A DNA stretch of 42,225 nucleotides from Aeoliella straminimaris (GTDB lineage: Bacteria > Planctomycetota > Planctomycetia > Pirellulales > Lacipirellulaceae). The notes beneath the pieces were generated by a model. That model made no database searches, was not told the DNA's origin, and was given only the letters and a program-made list of their open reading frames with translations. Below are positions 28,008 through 38,465 of this stretch, in pieces (positions within the stretch are counted from its first letter, which is position 1; each line of letters starts with the position of its first letter). The stretch is from positions 1 through 42,225 of the forward strand of contig NZ_JAMXLR010000016.1 in the NCBI RefSeq assembly GCF_024054565.1, written 5' to 3'. The position numbers and the translations under genes were made by a program.

Positions 28008-29282
28008 ATGGCACACACGACTTCATTAGATAGCTGGATTAACGACACCTCCGAGCGGCGGCGGGCCAGCCCCGACCTGAAATCGTCGGTAGGCATCCTG
28101 TCCCTGGTGGGTATCGCCCTGGTGGTGGGTATCTTCTTCTTCTGCAGAAGCAGCGCGAATACCGAAGCGCAACCCATGTTCTGGCGAGCCTACCTGATTG
28201 CCTGCTGCTATGTCAGCAGCCTGTCGCTGGGGGCGCTGTTCTTCGTGATCGTCCAGTACCTGGCGGCCGCCAGGTGGGGCGTGGTGCTTCGCCGGTTGGC
28301 CGAGATCATCTCCATGGGCATCGGCTTCTGCGGCCTGTTGTTCGCCGTGATTTGGTTTGGTTCCATCCTGGCTGGCAGCGGCGACCTGTACCCCTGGGCC
28401 GGTTCCGGAGGTCCCATGTCGCTGGATCGCCTGCCCGAGCCCAAGCAAATCTGGCTCAACCCGCCATTCTTCATCGGCCGGCAGGTGTTTTACTTTGTCG
28501 TCTGGTTCTTCCTGGCCCGGATGTTTTACAGCCGCTCGGTGGCGCAGGATCGGGCTACCGATAACGACACCGTGGCGCCGCTGTTGTGGCATAGCGGTTG
28601 GTCGATGTTCGTGTTTGCCATGACCATCAACTTTGCCGCGATGGACTGGATGATGACGCTCAACCCCACGTGGTTCAGCACCATCTTCGGTGTCTACTTC
28701 TTCGCTGGCAGTGCCGTGGGCATCTTCGCCTTGTTGGGTGTGCTTATCACCCGACTGCAGGCCCGCGACATTTTGACGCATACCATTACGGTCGAGCATC
28801 GCCATGATATTGGTAAGCTGCTGTTCGGCTTCGTGTTCTTCTGGGGCTACATCGCGTTCAGCCAGTTCCTGCTGATCTGGTATGCCTCGATCCCCGAAGA
28901 AGTGCAGTGGTACGCCGTGCGGCACATCGAGCCCACCAACACGGGCATCGGCTGGGCCACCGGCTTGTTGTTCCTGTTCCACCTGATCATCCCGTTCCTG
29001 GGTCTGTTGTCGCGCGTGGTGCGTCGCAACAAGACGGCCTTGACCTTCTGGGGCGTGTACATGCTGGTGATGCACTGGTTCGACCTGTACTACATCATCG
29101 CGCCCGATGCCGAACTGAACGAATGGAATTACGACTTTGCGACCATTGCCACGTACGCCGGAGTGATGGTGGGCGTCGGCTGCCTGTACGTTGCGGTGCT
29201 GCTGTACATTGCGGCCGGCAACTGGCTGGTCCCGGTACGCGACCCCCGCCTGGCGGCATCGCTATCGTTCGAGAACCACTAA
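28008..29282 (+). CDS. actF: Alternative complex III subunit ActF, NrfD/ActC-like membrane protein
   Basis: The 424-residue protein has about ten membrane helices starting near residue 30. Stretches such as MTINFAAMDWMMTLNPTWFS (about 205-224), GKLLFGFVFFWGYIAFSQF and SRVVRRNKTALTFWGVYMLV are typical of ActF, the second large membrane subunit of ACIII, which resembles ActC and may take part in proton handling. The ATG at 28008 was chosen over a TTG at 27984. It lies 93 bp after actDE, across the inverted repeat, and 45 bp before a small membrane protein. Confidence 0.95.
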   Translation: MAHTTSLDSWINDTSERRRASPDLKSSVGILSLVGIALVVGIFFFCRSSANTEAQPMFWRAYLIACCYVSSLSLGALFFVIVQYLAAARWGVVLRRLAEIISMGIGFCGLLFAVIWFGSILAGSGDLYPWAGSGGPMSLDRLPEPKQIWLNPPFFIGRQVFYFVVWFFLARMFYSRSVAQDRATDNDTVAPLLWHSGWSMFVFAMTINFAAMDWMMTLNPTWFSTIFGVYFFAGSAVGIFALLGVLITRLQARDILTHTITVEHRHDIGKLLFGFVFFWGYIAFSQFLLIWYASIPEEVQWYAVRHIEPTNTGIGWATGLLFLFHLIIPFLGLLSRVVRRNKTALTFWGVYMLVMHWFDLYYIIAPDAELNEWNYDFATIATYAGVMVGVGCLYVAVLLYIAAGNWLVPVRDPRLAASLSFENH

Positions 29283-29327
29283 GTTCCTCCCTCAACCTTC
29301 ACCCTCCTTCAACTGGCCCGTTCAGCT

Positions 29328-29657
29328 ATGTCCGAAGCAACTCCCGACGGAATGGTTCCTGTCGATACCAAGCACGGCGACGACGTCGACATTCGGGCGA
29401 TCGTGGTCTGGGGCCTGGTGAGCGTGCTGATCACCGTGGCCACGATTGCCGGGCTGCACGCGGTTTACAACACCGTGGCGGCCGAGCAGCGAGTGACCAA
29501 GGACTTCGACGCCAAGTTTACCGAGTCGGACAGCAAAATCTCCGCTCAGCTGAATGCCCTCGACAACTTGGAGTGGGTAGACAACGAGGGCAAAACCGTT
29601 GCCGTGCCGATCGAGAAGGCGATGCAGATTACCGTCAAGGAGTTTGCCCAGAAGTAG
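29328..29657 (+). CDS. Small single-pass membrane protein of the act-cox cluster
   Basis: A 109-residue protein with an acidic N-terminus (about 1-22), one membrane helix (about 24-46, AIVVWGLVSVLITVATIAGL) and a soluble, charged C-terminal part that should be periplasmic. I do not recognise a family. Its fixed place between actF and the SCO gene, on the same strand with 45- and 78-bp gaps, suggests an accessory or assembly subunit of ACIII or the oxidase. It might correspond to one of the small extra ACIII subunits. No cofactor motif (CXXCH, CXXC) is visible. Confidence 0.75.
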   Translation: MSEATPDGMVPVDTKHGDDVDIRAIVVWGLVSVLITVATIAGLHAVYNTVAAEQRVTKDFDAKFTESDSKISAQLNALDNLEWVDNEGKTVAVPIEKAMQITVKEFAQK

Positions 29658-29735
29658 CCGCCATTCGCCACGCGATGGCCGTCCCCCTACAATCTCTTGG
29701 AGTTCGAACACACCAAGCTGTTAGGAGTTTTCCCC

Positions 29736-30626
29736 ATGTTTTGCCCAACCCGCTCTATCCGACGACTGATTCGGCCGCTCCTCGTGCTGGCTCTGCTGTC
29801 GGTCGGGGTGCGCGGTGAGGCGAAAATCATCACCGACGGACCGGAGGAGATGATTGGCGTGGGGGTCGAGGAGAAGGTCGGCACGCAGATCCCGCTCGAT
29901 CTGAAATTTCGCGACCAGAACGGACTGCCGCTGACTTTGGGCAAGGTGTTCGACGGCGAACGCCCCGTGCTGCTGACGCTCAACTACTCCAACTGTCCCA
30001 TGCTGTGCGGCCGGCAGCTGAACGATCTGGTGGCCGTGCTCAGCGACGAAGAAATGAAGTGGAACGCGGGCGACCAGTTCGAGGTGGTCAGCGTCAGCAT
30101 CGATCCCAACGAACAGCCCCAGCGGGCCAAGCTCACGCACCAGCGCTACACCAACCAGTATGGTCGGCCCGGTACATCCGATGGCTGGAGTTTCCTGGTG
30201 GGCGATGGCAAGAACATCGAGGCGTTAGCCGACACCGTGGGCTTTCGGTACAAGTACATCCCCGACACCGGCGAGTATGCCCACGCCGCGGCCTTGATTG
30301 TGGTCACGCCCGACGGCGTGGTATCGCGTTACCTGGACGGACTGGGCAACGATCCGCAAACCGTTCGCATGAGCCTGGTCGAGGCGAGCGAAGGCAAGGT
30401 CGGCTCGGCCCTGGATCGGGTGTGGCTCACTTGTTTCGTGTACGACCATACCAAGGGCCGCTACGCTCCCCAGGCAGTGCGGATCATGCAGTTGGGTGGT
30501 GGGGTCACCGTGGTGATCCTGGGCCTGGCGCTGATGCCTTACTGGCTGATGCGTCGTCACCGCCACGCCTCCGTTGAACCAGCGATATCCAACCACGAGG
30601 ACTCCGAGGACGCGACCCCGCAGTAG
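29736..30626 (+). CDS. SCO1/SenC copper chaperone for cytochrome oxidase
   Basis: The 296-residue protein has a signal peptide (about 6-27), a thioredoxin-like SCO domain with the copper motif NCPMLC (Cys87 and Cys91) and the distant copper histidine His183 (EYAHAAALIV), and a C-terminal membrane helix (about 256-274). SCO proteins deliver copper to the CuA centre of oxidase subunit II, whose gene comes next. The ATG at 29736 is supported by AGGAG eight bases upstream (29723-29727); a TTG at 29697 lacks one. The C-terminal anchor after the SCO domain is a feature I know from bacterial relatives in this setting. Confidence 0.92.
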   Translation: MFCPTRSIRRLIRPLLVLALLSVGVRGEAKIITDGPEEMIGVGVEEKVGTQIPLDLKFRDQNGLPLTLGKVFDGERPVLLTLNYSNCPMLCGRQLNDLVAVLSDEEMKWNAGDQFEVVSVSIDPNEQPQRAKLTHQRYTNQYGRPGTSDGWSFLVGDGKNIEALADTVGFRYKYIPDTGEYAHAAALIVVTPDGVVSRYLDGLGNDPQTVRMSLVEASEGKVGSALDRVWLTCFVYDHTKGRYAPQAVRIMQLGGGVTVVILGLALMPYWLMRRHRHASVEPAISNHEDSEDATPQ

Positions 30627-30679
30627 CTCGAGACCCTCCGTTGTCTTCGTGCCTTAGTGGTTAGCAGGACTTACCAGAA
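30627..30679. repeat. Short intergenic repeat-like sequence before coxB
   Basis: The 53-base gap contains CCGTTGTCTTCGTGCCT and TAGTGGTTAG, a T/G-rich string of the CTTCGTG-CCTTAGTGG type that I associate with dispersed intergenic repeats in planctomycetes. Only one copy lies in the window, so the assignment is tentative. It holds no clear SD for coxB. Confidence 0.3.
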
Positions 30680-31854
30680 ATGATTGGCAGTCAGTTGTTT
30701 TCCGATAGCATGCATTTACCGACGTTACCGCTCGCGGGCTTTTGGTTTGGCGATTCTGCCACAGCCACGGCCGAGAACGTTGACAAAGTGTTCGGCATCA
30801 TCACGTGGATCTGCATCGCGTTCTTCGTGCTGGTCGTCGGGATGATGATTGTCTTCATTGTCAAATATCGCGCTCGCCCGGGGCACGTCGAACAGCCCTC
30901 GCCATCGCACAACAACGCCTTGGAGATCATCTGGTCGGTGATTCCCATTCTGTTGGTGGCGCTCATCTTCTTCCTGGGCTTCAATGGCTTCATGGACATG
31001 CGGACGCCACCGGCCGACTCCTACGACATTCAAGTGATCGCCTCGAAGTGGAACTTCACGTTCCAGTACCCCAATGGGGCCTCGAGTCCGGTATTGCACG
31101 TTCCGCCCGATCGCCCGGTGCGGTTGGTGCAGCAGTCGGCCGACGTGATTCACAGCCTGTTCATCCCGGCATTCCGCATCAAGCAGGACTGCGTGCCGGG
31201 CCGGTACACCTATCAGTGGTTCACGGCCCACACGCCGGGCGAGTACGACCTGTTCTGTGCCGAGTACTGTGGTCTGGACCACTCGAACATGAACAGCTAC
31301 GTGAAGGTGCACGAGAGCGAGGCCGCCTTCCAGGAAGCCCTGGCCGAGCTGAGCAAGCCGCCCGTTTGGGGGCCCGATTGGGGCGAAAAACTGTGGCGTG
31401 AGAAGGGCTGCAAGACATGCCACTCGAACGATGGCTCGGCTATCGTTGGCGGTGGACCTACCTGGAAGGACCTGTGGGACAAAGAAGAGACCATGGCCGA
31501 TGGTTCGAAGGTAACGGTCGACCATGACTACATCCTCGAATCGATCCGCAAGCCTCAGGCCAAGATCGTCGGCGGTTACCAGGGCGTGAACATGACCGCC
31601 TATCCCGAGTCGCTGGTGAAGCCGGCGGAAGTCGACGCCATTATCGCCTACATCCAGTACTTGTCAGATGCATACGACGGGCCCACCAAGGAAGAGGCCG
31701 AAGCGGCAGCCGCTGCCGCCGAGGAAGGCGGAGAGGCCACGGACGGCGGCGGATCGGAAGCTGCAGCGGATGATCAGCCAGCCGCTGATGAAGCAAGCGA
31801 GAGTTCAGAGTCAACCGATGAGGAGCCCGCGGCTCCTGAAGCAGGAGAAGAAGA

Positions 31855-31858
<4 letters not shown>
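30680..31858 (+). CDS. coxB: Cytochrome c oxidase subunit II with fused cytochrome c (caa3 type)
   Basis: The 392-residue protein has two membrane helices (about 37-62 and 82-103), a CuA domain and a cytochrome c domain. CuA ligands are His158 ([11 protein letters not shown]) and C193, E195, C197, H201, M204 ([12 protein letters not shown]). The haem motif is CKTCH (244-248), and Met305 is a likely sixth ligand. The cytochrome fusion marks a caa3-type oxidase. The last ~60 residues (from about 335) are Glu/Ala/Asp-rich and probably disordered. The stop overlaps the coxA start by four bases (ATGA), which implies translational coupling. Electrons should arrive from ACIII and pass to CuA. Confidence 0.96.
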
Positions 31859-33591
<1,733 letters not shown>

Positions 33592-33701
33592 GCAATGACG
33601 AATGCCGAATGACCAACGTCCAACTGTGGCATTGGTCATTGGGAATTCGACATTGGTCATTTACCCTTCCGCTTAAACAGCCACACGACTTTCAATCGCC
33701 C
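33592..33701. repeat. Repeat-like intergenic sequence with inverted and direct repeats between coxA and coxC
   Basis: AATGACCAA at 33608-33616 is the exact inverse of TTGGTCATT at 33632-33640, and TTGGTCATT recurs at 33653-33661. ATTGGTCATT thus appears twice in direct orientation 21 bases apart. The composition is far more AT-rich than the flanking genes. It looks like a fragment of a dispersed repeat, or a hairpin modulating the coxA/coxC transcript ratio. Confidence 0.6.
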
Positions 33702-34856
33702 ATGTCTGCTTCTGCACACGCCGACGATCACAGCCATCATCGGTTCCAGGCCCATCACTTCGAAACCGGCGAGCAGCAGTTTCAGGCTGGCAAGCTCGGG
33801 ATGTGGTTGTTCCTGTCGACCGAAGTGTTGTTCTTCAGCGGCATGTTCTGCGCCTACGCCGCGTACCGCGCCGCGCATCCCCAGATCTTCGAGGACGCCG
33901 CGAAGTTCCTCAAGCCGGAATTGGGGGCCGCCAACACGATCGTCCTGCTGCTGAGCAGTTTGACGGTCGCCTGGAGCGTGCGGTGCGTGCAGTTGAACGA
34001 TAAGAAGGGGCTACTAGCCAACCTGATCATCACGCTGGCTTGTGCCGGAATCTTCATGGGCGTGAAGACCGTGGAGTACTCCATCAAGTTCACCGAAGGG
34101 CTTTTCTGGCGGGGTGGCTACACCTACGTCGAAGGATCGCACCCCGATCTCGGGCCGACCCACGAGCGATTGATGTACACGGGCCTGGTGATGCTGGGCA
34201 TCGGCGTGCTGTTGGGCGTGATCGGCATCGTACTGGGGGCCAATTCCGTGGGCCGCCGCTGGGCCTTTTATGCCCTGGCCGCCACGGTCATCGGGGCCGG
34301 CGTCGGTTGCCTGGCGGGTAACGCCTACACTCAGGGCGCAGAGGGCGATGAGCACCACGCCGAGGCCGCCGCGCATGCCGATCATGAGCATGAGCACGGC
34401 GAGGAAGCCGCTCATGGCGAGGAAGAGGCCGAAGGCGAGGGCAACGTGGCTGTCGAGGACCAAGAAGCGGTCGAAGAACTCGAGGGTACCGACCGCGTCG
34501 ATGGCCTCGAGCACCCCGAGACCGCCGAACAGGCCATCGAGCAAGTGCAGTCGCCCGGCGAAATCCAAGCGGAGGAAGCCTCGGCCGATGTGGTGCTGAC
34601 CAAAGAGAAACTGGTTTATGCCAGCGAAGGGCCCAAATTCCCTGGGGTCTTTTTCAGTATTTACTACGCCATGACTGGCGTTCATGCCATTCACATCCTG
34701 GCGGGTATCGGGGTGTTTGTGTGGATCGTCAGCCGCGCCGCCCGCGATCACTTCGAACCTCACTACTACGGTCCCGTCGAGTACACCGGCCTGTACTGGC
34801 ACTTGGTCGACTTGATTTGGATTTTCCTGTTCCCGCTGTTGTATTTGATCCAATAA
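33702..34856 (+). CDS. coxC: Cytochrome c oxidase subunit III with a large acidic/His-rich insertion
   Basis: The 384-residue protein is much longer than the usual 200-270. Core subunit III helices lie at about 33-55, 76-94, 104-121, 157-180, 187-207, 314-342 and 361-383, with GMWLFLSTEVLFFSGMF near the start and AMTGVHAIHILAG and YWHLVDLIWIFLFPLLY at the end. Between about 208 and 310 is an insertion rich in Glu, His and Ala (for example HADHEHEHGEEAAHGEEE), which must sit in one loop. The N-terminus is also His-rich. The ATG at 33702 was chosen because the in-frame sequence before it encodes the repeat-like intergenic segment. It stabilises subunit I and feeds protons in other oxidases. Confidence 0.93.
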   Translation: MSASAHADDHSHHRFQAHHFETGEQQFQAGKLGMWLFLSTEVLFFSGMFCAYAAYRAAHPQIFEDAAKFLKPELGAANTIVLLLSSLTVAWSVRCVQLNDKKGLLANLIITLACAGIFMGVKTVEYSIKFTEGLFWRGGYTYVEGSHPDLGPTHERLMYTGLVMLGIGVLLGVIGIVLGANSVGRRWAFYALAATVIGAGVGCLAGNAYTQGAEGDEHHAEAAAHADHEHEHGEEAAHGEEEAEGEGNVAVEDQEAVEELEGTDRVDGLEHPETAEQAIEQVQSPGEIQAEEASADVVLTKEKLVYASEGPKFPGVFFSIYYAMTGVHAIHILAGIGVFVWIVSRAARDHFEPHYYGPVEYTGLYWHLVDLIWIFLFPLLYLIQ

Positions 34857-34960
34857 CCAACGAGCTGCGAGGCGGTAAGCCTGCGGGGTAGAAGACCAGC
34901 TTCATCCGTGGTCGACCCCGGGCAACAAACCCCTAGCAATCAACGCCAAACGCCTGACCT

Positions 34961-35311
34961 ATGTCTGAAAACCACTCGCATTACGTTACTCCGCTGCCAG
35001 TCCTGTTGGGCACGTTCTTGGCTCTGGTCGGCCTGACGGTGCTGACCGTGTATCAGGCGACGCAGGACCACGTCGACTTCGGCCGTTTCGAAGTGGGGCT
35101 CACCCTGCTGATTGCGGCCGTCAAGGCGATTCTCGTGGCGGTGATCTTCATGCAACTGGCTCACGACAAGCCGATGAACAGCATTATCCTGGTGTCGTCC
35201 ATCCTGTTCGTGGCGCTGTTTCTCTCCATCACCCTCATGGACCGGGCGGAATACAAGCCGCAGGTCGACGACTACGTGATCCAGCATCCGAAAACGGCGG
35301 ACAGCTTATAG
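34961..35311 (+). CDS. coxD: Cytochrome c oxidase subunit IV (COX4_pro-like)
   Basis: The 116-residue protein has three membrane helices (about 11-30, 44-64 and 73-92) and a short polar C-terminus. Its size, topology, the ALVGLTVLTVYQA and AILVAVIFMQLAHDKP stretches and its place after coxC match the prokaryotic subunit IV of haem-copper oxidases, which helps assembly and has no cofactors. It is the last gene of the respiratory block, 104 bp after coxC. No terminator is evident between its stop and the leader of the next gene (35349), so read-through is possible. Confidence 0.9.
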   Translation: MSENHSHYVTPLPVLLGTFLALVGLTVLTVYQATQDHVDFGRFEVGLTLLIAAVKAILVAVIFMQLAHDKPMNSIILVSSILFVALFLSITLMDRAEYKPQVDDYVIQHPKTADSL

Positions 35312-35348
35312 CTGGTTTCTACGTACAGGGGATAAAGTTCGCACGCTT

Positions 35349-35440
35349 TGTAACAGTTCTCCAGTCGGGCGTATGAGAGGGTGAAGCAGGCAGTTACGAC
35401 CTGCGAGACCCTCAACCCACTCTGGCAAGGAGACAAAGCG
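35349..35440 (+). promoter_or_regulatory. Conserved structured leader, copy 1
   Basis: Ninety-two bases directly before the first small secreted protein share with two later copies the blocks TGTAACAGTTCTC (35349-35361) and GAGAGGGTGAAGCAGGC (35375-35391). Two nested stems can form: outer GAGGGT (35377-35382) with ACCCTC (35408-35413), inner GCAGG (35386-35390) with CCTGC (35400-35404). TCTCC (35358-35362) is complementary to GGAGA of the ribosome binding site (35429-35433), so the leader could mask it. Function is inferred only. Confidence 0.75.
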
Positions 35441-35722
35441 ATGAACACTCTACGTAGCTCGAAGGCATTGGCAGTTTTTGGCGTGTTGGCCGTGGCCCTG
35501 GCGGTCACCCTGGTGGCAGCCCCATCGGCCGACGCCGGTTGTCATGGTTACCGATACCACCACGCCACGTATCGCGTGCCGATCGTGAAGCACTACGTGG
35601 CCCCCGTGAAGGTGGTGACCCCGGTCTACACGCCAACTTACGTAGCACCCACCTGGTACACCCCCACCTACATTGCTCCCAACTACGTCGCCCCCACCTT
35701 CAACTACGGTTACGGTTGGTAA
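35441..35722 (+). CDS. Tiny secreted Tyr/Pro-rich protein, paralogue 1
   Basis: A 93-residue protein with a signal peptide (AVFGVLAVALAVTLVAAPSADA, about 9-31, cleavage expected after ADA). The mature part is Tyr, Pro, Val and Thr rich with YVAP-like repeats (HYVAPVKVVTPVYTPTYVAP region) and ends NYGYGW. I recognise no family; two paralogues follow at 38786 and 39442. The start is set by AAGGAG at 35427-35432. An in-frame GTG at 35381 would put the leader into the protein and is rejected because copy 3 is out of frame there. A strong terminator follows. A structural or surface role is possible but unproven. Confidence 0.85.
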   Translation: MNTLRSSKALAVFGVLAVALAVTLVAAPSADAGCHGYRYHHATYRVPIVKHYVAPVKVVTPVYTPTYVAPTWYTPTYIAPNYVAPTFNYGYGW

Positions 35723-35746
35723 GCCACGCAGAAAGTCGAAACAGAT

Positions 35747-35783
35747 AGCCGACCTTCGCCTACGGGCGGGGTCGGCTCTTTTT
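35747..35783 (+). terminator. Rho-independent terminator after paralogue 1
   Basis: AGCCGACC (35747-35754) pairs perfectly with GGTCGGCT (35770-35777), with GCC-TACG-GGC able to pair inside the loop, followed by CTTTTT (35778-35783). The same core recurs after paralogue 2. Confidence 0.9.
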
Positions 35784-35992
35784 ATGCGCTCTTGCGACTG
35801 TTTGCTTGGTAGCCGAATTGGCTGAAATTCGGACGTAGTTGGCAGGATTTCGAGTTGTTGGGAACCGGACCACCAGGGCAAGGGCGAATAACCGGTCATT
35901 CCGATGGCGAATCAGTCAGTGGAACTTGTCACCGGTCGGTTGCATCGAACCGGTGGGCGTTCTCCTTGTCTTGGCTCGTGCGGAGGTTCTCG

Positions 35993-36460
35993 ATGAAGTC
36001 CCAGTTCAGTTTGCGTCGGACGTTGTTGCTGTTACTCGTGGTGCTGGCCGTGTTGCTACCCGGCTTGTGGGGCGCGGGCCTGTTGCCGCTGCCGTCGCGA
36101 GGTGTGCCACAGAACTCCCTGTTGGTCATTACTCCGTACCGGGCGCATGGCACCTGGGTGTTCGACGACGCCCGCGTGGGGCTGGTGCAGGAGCCCTTCG
36201 TGGCAGGCATTCCCGAGATGATTGACGTGCTGGTGGCCGACATTCCCCAGGCGGATCAGGGATTTCGCATGACGTTCTCGGCCCAGGAATTTCCCGGCTA
36301 CGACAAACGGCTCACCTGGAACCGCCGTGAAGGCGACGGCAACTGGTACACGCTGGACGACCCACCGATGGAAGGCTGGATCTGCCCAGCCCTGCTGAAG
36401 TACTACGACGACCCGCCCCAGCAGTTGTACGTGAGGGCGGATCCATTGCCGGGGGAGTGA
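35993..36460 (+). CDS. DUF6717-like protein with N-terminal membrane anchor or signal
   Basis: A 155-residue protein whose N-terminus (KSQFSLRRTLLLLLVVLAVL, about 2-21) is a basic, hydrophobic signal or anchor. The rest (from about 40: LVITPYRAHGTWVFDDARVG, then GIPEMIDVLVADIPQADQGF and WTFDDPPMEGWICPALLKYY-like ends) matches what I recall of the DUF6717 family, seen mainly in planctomycetes and of unknown function. The family name is from memory. GGAGG at 35982-35986, six bases before the ATG, fixes the start. It lies alone between paralogue 1 and the signal peptidase gene. Confidence 0.78.
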   Translation: MKSQFSLRRTLLLLLVVLAVLLPGLWGAGLLPLPSRGVPQNSLLVITPYRAHGTWVFDDARVGLVQEPFVAGIPEMIDVLVADIPQADQGFRMTFSAQEFPGYDKRLTWNRREGDGNWYTLDDPPMEGWICPALLKYYDDPPQQLYVRADPLPGE

Positions 36461-36564
36461 ATCCCTGGTTGCTGCAGCGATGTCATGCAACACATGGTTT
36501 CGTGTGATTTTGCCAGGGGCGAACCGCGGGTATAAAGGGTATCAGTTCAAATGACCTGTACTCG

Positions 36565-37608
36565 ATGCGTTGTCCCTCGATGCTCACCACCTTCCTGCTG
36601 GCACTGGTACTAGTTGGCGCTGTCGCGATTACCTTGATCGCTTGGGCAGCCCTGTTTGGTTTGGGGTTGCGCTGGGCCAAGGCGCGGCAGTGGACCTGGC
36701 GACGCCTCGCGGTCATTTCAGTAGTCGTAAACGTCGTTGCGATCGCGTACCAAATCGGTGTGGTGTGGGTCTTTGCCCATCGGCCGCAGCAAGAGTTGGC
36801 CGTGGTGTTGCTGGCGACGGTTGGTTACTTGCTGCTGAACATTGGGATCATCTCATGGAGTTTTCGAATTTCGGCACTCCGCGCTATCCAGGCCTGGCTT
36901 CCCACTCTCCTGTCCGGCTTGCCGGTGGTGTTGTTCTCTTTCTTGGTGGTCCGCCCGCTGCTGTTCGAACCGTACGTGATTCCGACCAATAGCATGATGC
37001 CGACCTTGTTGGGATGGCACGGCCGCGATGTCTGTGCAACCTGCGGCGGGACCTGTTACTTCATCCCGCCGCCGGAGGACGTCCGTTACTCCGTTCCATT
37101 GCCCATGATCTGCGACCAGTTTCACGTCACAGAGCAGCAGCCACAGTCGCTCAAGACCTATCTGCCCACGCGTATCGTGGCAGCCCGATTCCTGCGGCCG
37201 CGTCGTTGGGATTTGTTGGTGTTCGAGTCGCCCGCAGATCCACAGCAGCTATACGTGAAACGCGTGGTCGGTCTGCCCGGCGAGACGGTCGTTATCGAAA
37301 ACGGCAAGGTGACCATCGATGGCGAAGTCGTCGAAGTGCCCGAGCACCTTCAGGGGCTTCAGTACGTCACCGAAGTGCCGTGGGGACCAGACATGATGCC
37401 GATATCCGCCGGCTCGGCCGAAACGCCCGCCAAACTCGCCGCCGACGAGTACTTCATGCTGGGCGATTTCAGCGTTGCGGCCTTCGATTCGCGATTGTGG
37501 GAGCAGGGGGCCGAAGGCCATCCGCCCTATGCCGTGCCGCGTTCGCATGTCCGCGGTGTGGTGTCGCACATTGTTTGGCCGCCGGAGCGATTCCGGGTGC
37601 TGCGATAG
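36565..37608 (+). CDS. lepB: Signal peptidase I, divergent planctomycete type
   Basis: The 347-residue protein has several N-terminal hydrophobic helices (about 7-30, 47-70, 78-100 and 113-130), then the S26 catalytic domain. The nucleophile is Ser143 (YVIPTNSMMPTLLG), the general base is Lys232 (LYVKRVVGLPGETVVI), and the last conserved box is GDFSVAAFDSRLW (300-312) rather than GDNxxxSxDSR. A CATCGGTC cluster (157-164) with Cys183 looks like a small zinc ribbon inserted after the active-site helix. It cleaves signal peptides at the membrane and could process the tiny secreted proteins around it. A second ATG at 36580 is an equally possible start. Confidence 0.92.
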   Translation: MRCPSMLTTFLLALVLVGAVAITLIAWAALFGLGLRWAKARQWTWRRLAVISVVVNVVAIAYQIGVVWVFAHRPQQELAVVLLATVGYLLLNIGIISWSFRISALRAIQAWLPTLLSGLPVVLFSFLVVRPLLFEPYVIPTNSMMPTLLGWHGRDVCATCGGTCYFIPPPEDVRYSVPLPMICDQFHVTEQQPQSLKTYLPTRIVAARFLRPRRWDLLVFESPADPQQLYVKRVVGLPGETVVIENGKVTIDGEVVEVPEHLQGLQYVTEVPWGPDMMPISAGSAETPAKLAADEYFMLGDFSVAAFDSRLWEQGAEGHPPYAVPRSHVRGVVSHIVWPPERFRVLR

Positions 37609-37622
37609 TTGGCCAGGCGTGC

Positions 37623-38465
37623 TTACTTGGCGCCGTACTCTTCTAGCAGCCCTTGGAACTTCGACCAGAATGCGCTCTGCTCTTCGTACTGCTGGCGGCT
37701 GATCTTGGGCTTTATGAACTCCAGGTGGTCCAGCATGTCCTGGGTGGCCTGCACGTACGAGTAGCCTGGCTTGGCCCGGGGATTACGCCACTCGGGATCG
37801 CCGGGCTCGTAGTGGTGCGAGTAAGCACCGTTTTCGTCCAGTACGATGTTGCTGAGCAGCGTGGGGGCGACCATGCGAAACTCGTGCGTCATCCGCTCGC
37901 CGAAGGTCATGCCGACCGTGGCTTCTTCCCAGGCCTGCACCACTTCCAGCGGTGTGTTGCTGTCGGGGAATCGCAAGCCATTGGCCGCGCCGGATTGCGT
38001 GATGCCATCGTGGTTGAGGTCAACCTGCGCGGCGGGGGGCAGCAGGAGATTCAGCGCCCCTTCTTCGGTAAGCGATGCGACTCCGATGGGATCAGCCAGG
38101 TGGTGCACCTTCTGCACCACTTCGAGTTGGTTTTCGTCGAGCGATTGCAGGAAGTCTTTCGGTGCGGCGTAGCCACCCGACTCGTGCGCCTGGACCAACA
38201 GCTCTCCGTAGTCCTGGCGAAGTTGCTGTGCATTTTCGGTCTGAGCGTACCGCCCGGTGCGCTCGGTCGTGAACCAGTGGTTCCAGGCGGCCGTGATGGT
38301 TTCGCTGAGCGGTGCGTTTTCTTTCACTTCCTGAGCCGAGGCATAGCCTGCCCGCCCAACCGCTTCGAGTACGTCGCTGAACACTGCCTGGACGTGGTGA
38401 TCGTGATTCGAAGGCACCGTGGGCGCGAGCAGCGAACCGCCCGTCGACGAAGATTCGATCCGCAT
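37623..38465 (-). CDS. Hypothetical protein with an EF-hand-like loop
   Basis: A 280-residue, mostly alpha-helical, acidic protein with no signal peptide or membrane helix and no family I recognise. At about 145-158 is QVDLNHDGITQSGA, which has the D-x-N-x-D-G-x pattern of a calcium-binding EF-hand loop. The C-terminal part is Gln/Glu/Lys-rich helix (about 235-280). It is convergent with the signal peptidase gene, ending 14 bp from it. The ATG at 38465 was preferred over a GTG at 38474. The reading frame is fully open with codon use like its neighbours, so I take it as real. Confidence 0.7.
   Translation of the reverse strand: MRIESSSTGGSLLAPTVPSNHDHHVQAVFSDVLEAVGRAGYASAQEVKENAPLSETITAAWNHWFTTERTGRYAQTENAQQLRQDYGELLVQAHESGGYAAPKDFLQSLDENQLEVVQKVHHLADPIGVASLTEEGALNLLLPPAAQVDLNHDGITQSGAANGLRFPDSNTPLEVVQAWEEATVGMTFGERMTHEFRMVAPTLLSNIVLDENGAYSHHYEPGDPEWRNPRAKPGYSYVQATQDMLDHLEFIKPKISRQQYEEQSAFWSKFQGLLEEYGAK

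Noticed and set aside
35381..35440. N-terminal extension of the small secreted proteins from the upstream in-frame GTG
   Set aside because: The signal peptide would no longer be N-terminal, the GTG lacks a spaced SD, and copy 3 is out of frame.
35839..36225. A second open frame overlapping the DUF6717-like gene
   Set aside because: It is a different frame of the same DNA without a ribosome binding site or family features; the frame at 35993 has GGAGG and family motifs.
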